Positions 7,311-15,437 of a stretch of 64,000 bases of DNA are shown piece by piece. Source of the DNA: Amphibacillus sp052055485 (GTDB taxonomy: Bacteria; Bacillota; Bacilli; Bacillales; Amphibacillaceae). The translations under genes were made by a program, and so were the position numbers. How positions within the stretch are numbered: position 1 is the stretch's first letter; every line of letters begins with the position of its first letter. A model generated the notes under the pieces. That model did not search any database and was not told where the DNA came from. It was given only the letters and a program-made list of their open reading frames with translations. Location: NCBI RefSeq assembly GCF_052055485.1, contig NZ_CP197171.1, positions 2,666,001 to 2,730,000 on the forward strand, read 5' to 3'.

Positions 7311-8513
7311 GTGTTATTTTATTCAGAAAAAATCTATACACCATCAGGATTTCAAACAGGATATTTATCAGTAGAGGAGGGGAAAATTAAAGGCATATTT
7401 GATAATAATGGATCGAATGAAGACGTGATAGATTATCAAGATAAAATCATCGTTCCAGGTTTCTTAGATATCCACATTCATGGCTGGGCTACGGGGTCAT
7501 TTATGCATCAAGCTGACAAGGTATCACTTGAAAATATGTCTAAAGATTTAGTGCATATGGGGGTAACATCTTATTTACCAACGACTTCAACCGATTCAGT
7601 TGATAAAATTAATAAACAACTTTCAGAAGCTAGTGAATTTAGGCAAGAATGGTCTCCGGACAAAGGAGCAGAAGCAATTGGTGTTCATTTAGAAGGTCCA
7701 TTTATCAATGAAAAATATAAAGGAATGCAAAAAGCAGAGTATTGTTTGTTACCAAGTGTAGAAAAGATTGATGAATTTTTTGCTAAGGGAGAGGAAGGAC
7801 TGGTTAAGCTAATTACGTTAGCTCCTGAATTACCTGGTGCTGAAGAAGTTATTAAATACCTTCATAAAAAAGGTGTTCAAATTTCAGTAGGTCACAGTGC
7901 TGCAGAGTTTGAAGAGATCAAACAATTAAAAGATTATGGCTTGGGAGGCTTTACCCATACGTTCAGTGGAATGCGTGGGATGCATCATCGACGGCTAGGT
8001 GTAGCAGGAGCAGCCATGTACTTTGATGATATGTATGCAGAATTTGGTAAACAAACAGGGTTAACGGTTAAACCTGAAGCCTTTGCCATTGTTTATAAAA
8101 TTAAAGGACCAGATAAAGTATATCTAACAACTGACTGCACTGGATTAGCTCAAGCCGAAGAAAAAACATACCATTATATTCGTCAGGCTACTTTTGAGCA
8201 AGAAGGAGATTCTTTAGTCAAAGTCACTCATGATGATGGAACAATCGAAACATTTAATAAATATGATTATGAAAGTGTTAAAGATATTGAATTAGGATTT
8301 TTAGGCTCGGTTAAAAATGTTGTGAGGAATATTGATGCATCTATTGGAGACATTGTAAAAATGGCTTCTGAAAATCCTGCTAAATATATTGGTGTTTACG
8401 ATCAGAAAGGATCAATTGAACCTAATAAAGATGCTGATTTTCTCGTGATAGATGGTGATTGGAATTTATATGAAACGTATGTGAAAGGCGTTAAACATAC
8501 GATCAAAAATTAA
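7311..8513 (+). CDS. NagA-like amidohydrolase (N-acetylglucosamine-6-phosphate deacetylase family)
   Basis: NagA removes acetate from GlcNAc-6-P. The 400-aa protein keeps the metal motif HIHGW near residue 56, HLEGPF near 126, GHSAA near 195, and a catalytic Asp in TTDCTG near 276. It departs from NagA at substrate-contact sites: the usual THLFNAM reads THTFSGM, the DGIH segment that gives a substrate-binding His reads TGLTV, and VTDAM reads TTDCT. A stretch near 281-320 replaces the normal loop. The start is GTG 7311 after AGGAAGGAGAG. The likely reaction is deacylation of an N-substituted amino-sugar phosphate that is not plain GlcNAc-6-P. The EIICB permease and the lyase downstream probably work in the same pathway. 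Confidence 0.8.
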   Translation: MLFYSEKIYTPSGFQTGYLSVEEGKIKGIFDNNGSNEDVIDYQDKIIVPGFLDIHIHGWATGSFMHQADKVSLENMSKDLVHMGVTSYLPTTSTDSVDKINKQLSEASEFRQEWSPDKGAEAIGVHLEGPFINEKYKGMQKAEYCLLPSVEKIDEFFAKGEEGLVKLITLAPELPGAEEVIKYLHKKGVQISVGHSAAEFEEIKQLKDYGLGGFTHTFSGMRGMHHRRLGVAGAAMYFDDMYAEFGKQTGLTVKPEAFAIVYKIKGPDKVYLTTDCTGLAQAEEKTYHYIRQATFEQEGDSLVKVTHDDGTIETFNKYDYESVKDIELGFLGSVKNVVRNIDASIGDIVKMASENPAKYIGVYDQKGSIEPNKDADFLVIDGDWNLYETYVKGVKHTIKN

Positions 8514-8867
8514 AAATATACGGTAGATAATGAAATGCTATGAAAATATTTTTAAAGAAATAAAGAAGTAAATTATGGCAAGAAATATTGTTGCTATTGC
8601 TCTTACTAAACATGAAAATGGTTTTGCAGGAAGGGTCAAGGGTAAAGGAAATAGGAATAGCATCATATACAAGCCCTTGACTTTACCCGTTTAAACTATT
8701 TTGAAGTTCGATTTGTCAAGAGCTCGCTGCGTCAGTGATTAATTTGTCAGGCCCAGCTAAACAAGATGTATGGCTGATTGCTACTCAATCAAGAAATCCT
8801 GAGAAATTGAAATTCATTTCATCTATTAAATTTTTTACAATACAGGATAAATGAGGAGGAGAAAAGT
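8514..8867. pseudogene. 354-base gap with apparent gene remnant, family unknown
   Basis: The gap holds coding-like pieces with no intact gene. One frame reads MARNIVAIALTKHENGFAGR and onward to a stop at about 8694. A second frame from about 8733 reads SVINLSGPAKQDVWLIATQS and onward to a TGA just before the EIICB ribosome site. Together they look like one gene broken by frameshift or deletion, lying in the same direction as its neighbours. I do not recognise the family. No promoter or terminator is evident, so EIICB may be transcribed from the NagA-like gene promoter. Confidence 0.35.
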
Positions 8868-10424
8868 ATGTGGGAAAGATTTAAAGATCAAATACAAGTT
8901 TTTGGACGCTCTTTGTTGTTACCAATTGGTATAATGGCTCCTGTTGGAATGTTAATGGGGCTGATGGGAGCATTCACTCAAGGGTATATGATTGAACAAT
9001 TCCCTTTTTTAGGGAATGAAACGCTGCAATTAATATTAAGCAGTATTCAACAAATATCTAGTATTATTTTTGACAACATCCCCATTCTATTTGCAATGGG
9101 TGTAGCTTATGGTATGGCTAAACATGAAAAAGGTATTGCTGTCTTTTCATCTATCATTAGTTATTTAGTATTACTGATGACCATGCATGTTTATTTAACA
9201 GCTACTGGAAACTTGGCTGATCCAGAAGCAATGGGTGAAGTTGGTCAAGGAGTGGTTTTAGGTATCCAAACGATTCGAGTAGATGCGGCTGGAGGTATTA
9301 TATCCGGATTGCTTGCTGCCAAATTAACAGACCGATTTTACAGAGTACAATTGCCATTGGCTTTTGCATTCTTTTCGGGTAAAAAATCAGTCTTGATCCT
9401 TTCCTTCTTATTTACAATTCCGATTGGATTATTGCTCCCGTTTATTTGGGGAATATTCACTAGAATATTGATTGCTATGTCACCATTATTAATGAATCAA
9501 CCATTTGGTGCCGGATTATATGCTCTGTTAAATCGAGCATTGATTCCTTTAGGTTTACATCATGTGTTATCTGCCATGGTTCGTTTTACCGAAGCAGGTG
9601 GGGTATGGATGATCGATGGCGAATCATACGTTGGAATTTTAAATGCAATGAATCACGTGTTGTTTGATCTTGGACCATCCCATGAGTCTTGGGGCAGAAT
9701 TATGCCGCAAATCACTCCATATCTGGCGTCTGGACAAATGTTAACAACGTTATTCCGAATACCTGCTATTGGTTTGGCTATGTATCATACAGCGTACAAA
9801 CAGAATAAACAGATTGCAAAAGGAATTATCTTAACAGTTGTTCTAACTGCTTTCTTAGGAAATATTACTGAGCCAATGGAATTCTCATTCATGTTTATTT
9901 CACCAATCCTCTATATTGTTTATATTATTTTAGCGGGTATAACGGTTATCCCGTTATCATTATTGAACGTGAGTATTGGGTATATAAGAGGGACTATTTT
10001 TGACTTTGGTATTTTCGGTCTGTTGTATGAGAATACCAACTGGATTAATCTAGTACTAGTAGGGATTGTGAATTTTGTTATATTCTATTTTGTTTTCCGC
10101 TATTTAATTATAAAATTAGATGCGAAAACACCTGGTAGAGAAGATGTTAACCGTGATGTTACACTATTAAATGAGAAACGTTATGGAGAAATTGCCCAGC
10201 TAGTAGCAGAAGGCTTAGGTGGAAAAGAAAACATTGTAGAAATAGACAATTGTGTATCCCGTTTACGGATAGATTTGAAAGATCAGAAAATTATTGATGG
10301 AGAAAAACTAAAAGATGCGGGTGCTTCAGGCGTGTTCTTCCCTAAAAAGAACCATATTCATATTGTTTTTGGGCCGCATGTAGAATTTGTACGTAATGAA
10401 CTGGATGATTATTTAGCTAAATAG
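8868..10424 (+). CDS. PTS EIICB permease, glucose/glucosamine/maltose family
   Basis: A 518-aa fusion of an EIIC membrane domain (residues 1-420, about ten hydrophobic segments, with the family segments GLHHVLSAMVRFTEAGG and GNITEPMEFSFMFI) and a C-terminal EIIB domain with the phosphocysteine motif NCVSRLR near residue 461. No EIIA domain is fused or encoded nearby, so it must borrow a glucose-type EIIA from elsewhere. The start ATG follows GAGGAGGAG. The residues that fix sugar choice cannot be read confidently. The neighbouring deacetylase suggests an N-substituted amino sugar taken up as its 6-phosphate. Confidence 0.9.
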   Translation: MWERFKDQIQVFGRSLLLPIGIMAPVGMLMGLMGAFTQGYMIEQFPFLGNETLQLILSSIQQISSIIFDNIPILFAMGVAYGMAKHEKGIAVFSSIISYLVLLMTMHVYLTATGNLADPEAMGEVGQGVVLGIQTIRVDAAGGIISGLLAAKLTDRFYRVQLPLAFAFFSGKKSVLILSFLFTIPIGLLLPFIWGIFTRILIAMSPLLMNQPFGAGLYALLNRALIPLGLHHVLSAMVRFTEAGGVWMIDGESYVGILNAMNHVLFDLGPSHESWGRIMPQITPYLASGQMLTTLFRIPAIGLAMYHTAYKQNKQIAKGIILTVVLTAFLGNITEPMEFSFMFISPILYIVYIILAGITVIPLSLLNVSIGYIRGTIFDFGIFGLLYENTNWINLVLVGIVNFVIFYFVFRYLIIKLDAKTPGREDVNRDVTLLNEKRYGEIAQLVAEGLGGKENIVEIDNCVSRLRIDLKDQKIIDGEKLKDAGASGVFFPKKNHIHIVFGPHVEFVRNELDDYLAK

Positions 10425-10452
10425 AGAGAGTTAGCGGAGAGGGGATTTTTAA

Positions 10453-11817
10453 ATGAGAGCTTTTTACGATTCTAAAAGTAAATCAATAAATGATCGCGGT
10501 ATTCATCATCTACTAACTGATCAAACAAAATATGAATCGTGGTTAAAAGTAGAAGCAGCACTCGCCAAGGCACAAGCGGAAGCGAAACTTATTCCAGAGG
10601 CAGCAGCAGAGGAAATTGAGGAAGCGGCAAAATTAGAAAACATTGATTTTGATGAGATGGAGCGTATCTCTAAAACAGTAAGTCATGGTTTTGTTCCCTT
10701 TTTAAAAGTTCTGGTGAAAGCTTGTTCTCAAGAGGCAGGGAAATATGTTCACTATGGTATTACCACTCAAAATGTACAACAAAGTGGTCAGTTATATGTG
10801 GTAAAATTAGTACATGAAAAGTTCATGAAACTGCTTGGAGAAATATTGCAAAACCTTGGTGAATTAACTGAAAAAGAAAAAGATACAGTCATGCCAGGTC
10901 GAACACACGGAAGACATGCGATCCCAATTACTTATGGATATAAATCTTCTGTGTGGATAAGTGAAATGCTTGCTCACGTGGAACGAATGAAAGAAGCGGA
11001 AAAAAGAGTTTTCCAAATCATGACTGGTGGGGCAGTGGGTACGTACGCTTCCATGCCGGAGGTTGGTCCTGAGGTACAAAAACGTGTAGCAGAGCTCCTT
11101 GGAATGTATCCAATGGATGTGCCTTCAAGAAATAACCAGATCATGAAATTAGAATATATAATGAACCTGCAATTACTGGCAAGCAGTTGTCATAAGATGG
11201 CTGAGGAAGTCTATCAAACAAGTCTTGAAGAAATTGCAGAAGTATCCGAAGGGTTCAAAGAAGGAACTGTGGGAAGTAGTACGATGCCTCACAAAGTCAA
11301 TCCAAAATTAGCAAAAGGGATTATCGCTAATGCTCAGAAACTCTATTCTTTAGGCAGCGTAGGTTTGTATTCTTCTGTTCGTCCTTATGAAGGAGATAGC
11401 AGCCGGGATATGGTCTTCAATGGCATAATAGAAGAGGCTTTGCAGTTAATGACTGAGATTTTATTACGAATGGAAGAGCTCACACGAACGATCGTGATTC
11501 ATAGAGAACAAATGAAAGAGAATGCATGGATTAACGAAGGTCTGGACAATAGTGAGTATTTAATGATGGAAATTGCCAAGAAACTTGGGAAAGACGAAGC
11601 GCACTCTTTGATCTATGATATTGCGATTCGAACCGCCGCATATGGAGAAGACTTTTTTGAGAATTTAACGCAGGATGAGCGAATAAAAGAATTCTTCAAT
11701 GAAGAAGAAATAAAAACGTTAATTGATCCAGAGAATTATATTGGATTGGCTCCGCTTATTGCTTCTCGAATGGCGAAAAAAGCATGTGAAGTAGCGAAAG
11801 AATTAGAAAAAGAGTAA
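10453..11817 (+). CDS. Lyase of the adenylosuccinate lyase/fumarase superfamily
   Basis: A 454-aa cytosolic enzyme with the superfamily signature GSSTMPHKVNP (near residues 274-284, the flexible loop with the catalytic Ser), the TQNVQQSG segment near 100 and PGRTHGRHA near 146. Members remove fumarate or a related group by beta-elimination, breaking a C-N or C-O bond; PurB does so on adenylosuccinate. No purine gene is nearby, and it lies 28 bases after a sugar permease gene, so housekeeping PurB is unlikely. A role in releasing a dicarboxylate from a modified sugar is inference. A terminator follows. Confidence 0.82.
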   Translation: MRAFYDSKSKSINDRGIHHLLTDQTKYESWLKVEAALAKAQAEAKLIPEAAAEEIEEAAKLENIDFDEMERISKTVSHGFVPFLKVLVKACSQEAGKYVHYGITTQNVQQSGQLYVVKLVHEKFMKLLGEILQNLGELTEKEKDTVMPGRTHGRHAIPITYGYKSSVWISEMLAHVERMKEAEKRVFQIMTGGAVGTYASMPEVGPEVQKRVAELLGMYPMDVPSRNNQIMKLEYIMNLQLLASSCHKMAEEVYQTSLEEIAEVSEGFKEGTVGSSTMPHKVNPKLAKGIIANAQKLYSLGSVGLYSSVRPYEGDSSRDMVFNGIIEEALQLMTEILLRMEELTRTIVIHREQMKENAWINEGLDNSEYLMMEIAKKLGKDEAHSLIYDIAIRTAAYGEDFFENLTQDERIKEFFNEEEIKTLIDPENYIGLAPLIASRMAKKACEVAKELEKE

Positions 11818-11860
11818 AAAACAAACGATTTGAGTGCTGAGTATTTTGATTGTAAAATAA

Positions 11861-11900
11861 TAACGTTGGTGAATTATTCCTCACCAGCGTTATTTTATTA
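11861..11900 (+). terminator. Intrinsic terminator after the lyase gene
   Basis: ATAACGTTGGTGA (11860-11872) pairs with TCACCAGCGTTAT (11881-11893) with one G-U pair; the second arm runs into TTTATTA. Confidence 0.75.
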
Positions 11901-11903
11901 TCA

Positions 11904-12213
11904 CAGTGTAACCGGCTGGTCTACTTAAGATGCGAGCCTCGTCAACACTAGCACGTCCTGGGACTCAGAATAAGAAAAACTCTTATTCTGGTGATGTAAA
12001 TACTAAAGTAGCCCTACTTGGTACGATTACTCGTCCCACCGAAAAGACTTGGGACTGGGGCTCAGAATAAGTAAGACACTTATTCTTGCGATGCAAATGC
12101 TTCGTAGCTTTCCTTTGTGTGATGACTCGCCCCACCGAAGACATTTGCGGTTACTCGTCCCACCGAAAAGACTTGTGCGTCGGAGAAAAACCTCCACTGA
12201 ACGGGGTTTTAAC
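11904..12213 (+). repeat. Left copy of an inverted repeat enclosing the PRD regulator (repeat family A)
   Basis: This 310-base non-coding block reappears, inverted and imperfect, at 14103-14297 on the other side of the regulator. Shared pieces include CTCGTCCCACCGAAAAGACT, AATACTAAAGTAGCC and CAGAATAAG...CTTATTCTG palindromes. The left copy has an extra internal unit of about 100 bases (12056-12150), so it seems to be built of nested repeats. Diverged relatives lie near 21722-21904 and 58105-58240. No transposase is present. Confidence 0.75.
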
Positions 12214-12276
12214 TTATATGTCCGGTTAAGGTCTTATATCTTTTGCTTGATATTTTTAGATAAGGGGGTAAAGAAA

Positions 12277-13830
12277 GTGCTTAATAAATTTGATTTGCGT
12301 TTCGCTGGCTTCTTGCAAGATGAAGGAGTTGTCAGTTTAAAGGAATGTGAAGAACGCTACAATAAAAGCCAGTCTACCTTAAAACGTTGTGTGTACCGGA
12401 TTAATAAATATTTACCTAATCATCAAGCTTTTTTGATCAAGCAAAATCAAGTATTCAGTCAGATCGATCGACAGAAGTATGAATCTTTATGTCAGAAATT
12501 ATCACTAGAAGAATATTCGACAAATATTGGAGAGCGAATCATGTCGATTTTGTTCAAGGGTTTTTTTGATGATACAATCAATCAAACACAACTCTATAAA
12601 GAAATTGACTTAAGCCAAACAACAAAGAAAAAGGATAATAGGATACTGAAGGAAAAACTTGCTGAAATGAATTTAAAAGCAGAAAATTTGTATCGTTTAG
12701 GCATCCGAATTAAGGGTTCAGAAGCTGAATATCGAAAATATATCGCATTAAAGTTAAGTAATATTGTAGAGTTGGATAAAGATGATCACATAACAGCTAG
12801 AAAAGCGAATACTCCTATACAGAAGAAAGTTTTTATAACCTATATCGAGACCATCTTATCAATTCATAGAAAAACAAAAAAAGTAATACTTGAATTATTA
12901 GATAAAAATAGTTTATCAGTGGATTATGCTTCAAAAAAGTTTCTATATATTTATTTAGCTATTTCTACGCTTAGAATTGAGCGAGGACATTGTATTCAAG
13001 AAGAAACAAAAGGAATGCCGGAAGTTCCTGCTTATCATTTATTTGATCATCCATTAGAGAGTAAACATATGGACTATATAATGGCTTCTTTAAATTATAA
13101 GGGATTGGTTCAATTTCCTTTTAATCAATCCGTAAATAGTGTTGTAGAGGCTCTAGTTCTCACAGTGAAAAATGAGATACAACAAGAATTATATACTGAA
13201 AAGGCATTATTTGAATCCCTATACTCTTATATTTATAAATGTAAAATATTAAATCTACTTGGTTATTCTTTTTATGATACTAAATTGGAACGTACTTATA
13301 CGGAATTAAAGCATATTTACCAAATGGTGAAAAAAACAATCCAAGAAGTCGAAACCATTGTTAATATTCGGTTTTCTCGGTATCAATTATCAGTTATTTG
13401 TTTGATTATCGGACGTTTCTTAATGAAAAATCGACTGGCTGGTAGAAATATTAAGAAAGTATTTGTGATTACAAACTCATCATCTGAGAAAGTTCATTAT
13501 TTTGAAGAGAGTTTAAAAAGATACGTTGAGTTTGAAATTGTTGGTTACGCAACCATTAATGAATTGCATAAATTGGAACGATTTGATTATGATGAGGTGA
13601 TCGTATTTTCCAGCCGAATTCAGGCATTGTTACTCCAAAATGGTTTTTCAAGTGTTCGATTAAATTACTATCTAGAGTTAGAGGATGTTAAGCGATTAAT
13701 TGACGTAGGATTCACTAGTAATCACAACAGAAAGCTTATCGCTAGCGAATTAGCTGAAAAGGCAGCAGGGAAAACTTCAGCAGAGATTGTTCAACTGTTA
13801 AAAGAGGATTATGATGATTATTTTTTGTAA
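12277..13830 (+). CDS. PRD/EIIB-like domain transcriptional regulator (BglG/Mga-type)
   Basis: A 517-aa regulator. An N-terminal helix-turn-helix (LKECEERYNKSQSTLKRCVYR, about residues 22-41) is followed by PRD-like helical domains (about 80-390) and a C-terminal EIIB-like fold (KKVFVITNSSSEKV near residue 400) that lacks the phosphocysteine. GTG 12277 with AAGGGGG upstream is the chosen start; the longer frame would run through the repeat. It lies just after the deacetylase-EIICB-lyase cluster and likely controls it in response to PTS phosphorylation. It is enclosed by inverted repeats, so it may have been inserted or moved separately. Confidence 0.78.
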   Translation: MLNKFDLRFAGFLQDEGVVSLKECEERYNKSQSTLKRCVYRINKYLPNHQAFLIKQNQVFSQIDRQKYESLCQKLSLEEYSTNIGERIMSILFKGFFDDTINQTQLYKEIDLSQTTKKKDNRILKEKLAEMNLKAENLYRLGIRIKGSEAEYRKYIALKLSNIVELDKDDHITARKANTPIQKKVFITYIETILSIHRKTKKVILELLDKNSLSVDYASKKFLYIYLAISTLRIERGHCIQEETKGMPEVPAYHLFDHPLESKHMDYIMASLNYKGLVQFPFNQSVNSVVEALVLTVKNEIQQELYTEKALFESLYSYIYKCKILNLLGYSFYDTKLERTYTELKHIYQMVKKTIQEVETIVNIRFSRYQLSVICLIIGRFLMKNRLAGRNIKKVFVITNSSSEKVHYFEESLKRYVEFEIVGYATINELHKLERFDYDEVIVFSSRIQALLLQNGFSSVRLNYYLELEDVKRLIDVGFTSNHNRKLIASELAEKAAGKTSAEIVQLLKEDYDDYFL

Positions 13831-13960
13831 CTACTCGTAGACAGAACACAGAGTTTTTTGGGTTCTTTTAATTTTGGGCGTAAGTATAACATTTTCCCCC
13901 GATGTGTGGCGCAATAAAGAAAAAAGTTGTTTAATAATAAGAGTAAGATATCAATGATGA

Positions 13961-14101
13961 TCAAGAAACTCATTAGGGATTATAGATGATTTTCTCCAGT
14001 ATTTTAATAAAGATTCTGATCAATTTGTTGTAAAAGGTGGAACAGGATTATTTGTTGGTTATAGCTTGGTTTATTTTTGGAATATATTGGGTTTTAGATA
14101 A
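13961..14101 (+). pseudogene. Fragment of an AbiEii/AbiGii-type nucleotidyltransferase
   Basis: An open stretch encodes SRNSLGIIDDFLQYFNKDSD followed by QFVVKGGTGLFVGYSL and stops at TAA 14099-14101. The segment F-V-(V/L)-K-G-G-T resembles the nucleotide-binding start of AbiEii toxins (type IV toxin-antitoxin systems). The rest of the gene, including the acidic catalytic motif, is missing; the fragment ends at the repeat at 14103. The call rests on one short motif. Confidence 0.35.
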
Positions 14102-14102
14102 A

Positions 14103-14297
14103 ATAAAACTTCGTTCAGTGGGGGGCTTCGACGCACAAGTCTTTTCGGTGGGACGAGTAACCGCAGTCCCAAGTCTCTTCGGTGGGACGAGTAACCGCAC
14201 CAAGTAAGGCTACTTTAGTATTTACATTGCCAGAACAAGTGGTTTCTTATTCTGAGCCCCAGGATGTGGTGTTTTTGTCGATCAGCTAGTTACCCTG
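14103..14297 (-). repeat. Right copy of the inverted repeat enclosing the PRD regulator (repeat family A)
   Basis: The reverse complement matches 11904-12213 closely in three blocks, with the GTGCGTCGRAG...CACTGAACG end toward the regulator side and the CAGGGTAAC end outward. The inner extra unit of the left copy is absent. The ends are not sharp enough to define terminal repeats or a target duplication. Confidence 0.72.
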
Positions 14298-14373
14298 CGA
14301 TCAAAGTAATTAGTGTTTATATGCACTTTGTAAAATATGTTGACATTTAATTTAGAAAGGGAGAATTGTTAAA

Positions 14374-14754
14374 ATGGAGTATCAAGGCAAATGTCTTTGT
14401 GGAAAGACGGAAGTAGATGTTAGCGGATTGAAGAACACAGTAATCGCTTGTCATTGTGGAATGTGTCGCAAACAAGCAGCAGGGCCTATATTTTATTCCG
14501 ACGCTGTTAAAAAGAATAACTATAGTTTTTCTGAAGCTTCAGCAGTAAAAATATTTGCTTCATCTGATTGGGCTGAGAGAGCATTTTGTCAAGAGTGTGG
14601 AACATTCTTGTTTACAAGATATCTTAAAAATGGAAATACACACTTTAACATTGAGTTATTTGATGGGATTGAGGCATTAGATTTCAAACTACAAATACAC
14701 ACAAAAGATAAAGCAGCCTATTATGACTTTGATAATAAAACAAGAATGGTATAA
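14374..14754 (+). CDS. GFA (Mss4-fold, zinc-binding) family protein
   Basis: A 126-aa protein with the Cys pattern of the GFA family: CLCG near residues 8-11, CHCGMC near 28-33 and CQEC near 72-75 (AFCQECG). The family is named after a glutathione-dependent formaldehyde-activating enzyme, but most members have no proven activity; here the fold and zinc sites are what can be stated. Start ATG follows GAAAGGGAG. It stands alone between the repeat at 14103-14297 and the structured RNA element downstream, consistent with a transferred single gene. Confidence 0.85.
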   Translation: MEYQGKCLCGKTEVDVSGLKNTVIACHCGMCRKQAAGPIFYSDAVKKNNYSFSEASAVKIFASSDWAERAFCQECGTFLFTRYLKNGNTHFNIELFDGIEALDFKLQIHTKDKAAYYDFDNKTRMV

Positions 14755-14804
14755 TAGGGTTTTGGATGGATACAGGTATTGTCAGATTTATTATTTTGGA
14801 CGAG

Positions 14805-15154
14805 AAGACTCCATCCACAAGCGTAAGCTAGGGTGGAGATGAATCATCTTTCTTTGCGGAAAAACTCTTGTTCGTATAGTATAATATCCCTATACGAAAT
14901 GTTCTTTGAAAACTGGATATATAGGGTTGTGACAAGAAATGCTTTGTCACGTAAAATATCCAAGCACTGCCCGATCCACACATACCAAAGCTGCGAAAAC
15001 CAAGTAAAAGTGGAGGGTGGTGCCCCTATCGTATCAAGCAGTAAACATTCACCGTAGGGACTACGGATAGAGCCTGCTAAAATAACTGGTGGCTGCACGG
15101 GTGTTCGCAGGAATCTCCAGCTTCAGGTATAGAAGCCAAGATGGAGTAGTTCAA
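14805..15154 (+). ncRNA. Structured RNA-like element resembling an IS200/IS605 TnpB omega RNA end, no tnpB
   Basis: A chain of hairpins fills this gap: CTCCATCC (14809-14816) with GGGTGGAG (14831-14838); TTCGTATAG (14871-14879) with CTATACGAA (14890-14898); GGATAT (14915-14920) with ATATCC (14956-14961), enclosing GTGACAAG/CTTTGTCAC; CCGTAG (15052-15057) with CTACGG (15061-15066); and a last hairpin CTCCAGCTTC (15115-15124) with GAAGC/TGGAG (15132-15146), followed by GTTCAA. The final hairpin plus GTTCAA is how many TnpB guide RNAs end, so the guide would start near 15155. No tnpA or tnpB frame is present. The IS605 link is from memory of such ends, not a search. Confidence 0.45.
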
Positions 15155-15202
15155 GCGGAGTTTCATGTTGAGTAAAAAATTGCATATAATTATTTTTGAA
15201 AG

Positions 15203-15243
15203 AAAAAAGGATAAACATTGTGATATCAAAGTTTATCCTTTCT
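15203..15243 (-). terminator. Intrinsic terminator of rpmB
   Basis: On the minus strand AGAAAGGATAAAC pairs with GTTTATCCTTT and runs into T residues (the A-rich stretch at 15201-15208 of the plus strand). It lies just beyond the rpmB stop. Confidence 0.85.
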
Positions 15244-15248
15244 AAAAA

Positions 15249-15437
15249 TTATACACGTTCAACTTTTCCTGATTTTAGAGCACGCGCAGAAACATAAACA
15301 CGTTTTGGTTTACCGTCTACCATGATACGTACACGTTGTACGTTAGCTTTCCATTTACGTTTATTTGCATTTAAGGCGTGTGAACGCTTGTTTCCAGTAC
15401 TTGTTTTACGTCCAGTCACAACACATTTACGACTCAT
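15249..15437 (-). CDS. rpmB: 50S ribosomal protein L28
   Basis: A 62-aa basic protein starting MSRKCVVTGRKTSTGNKRSH and ending VYVSARALKSGKVERV, the L28 family pattern; it binds 23S rRNA in the large subunit. Start ATG 15437 is chosen since GGGAGGG precedes it; the frame extends five codons further without need. The gene is on the strand opposite to its neighbours between spoVM and yloU, exactly as in B. subtilis, but here a 12-kb island lies between it and spoVM. Confidence 0.97.
   Translation of the reverse strand: MSRKCVVTGRKTSTGNKRSHALNANKRKWKANVQRVRIMVDGKPKRVYVSARALKSGKVERV

Noticed and set aside
10453..11817. Housekeeping adenylosuccinate lyase (purB)
   Set aside because: The fold fits, but it is in a sugar PTS cluster with no purine genes; only the superfamily is assigned.
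14833..15098. Overlapping open frames on both strands (74 and 84 codons)
   Set aside because: They run through a chain of hairpins typical of structured RNA and have no family features.
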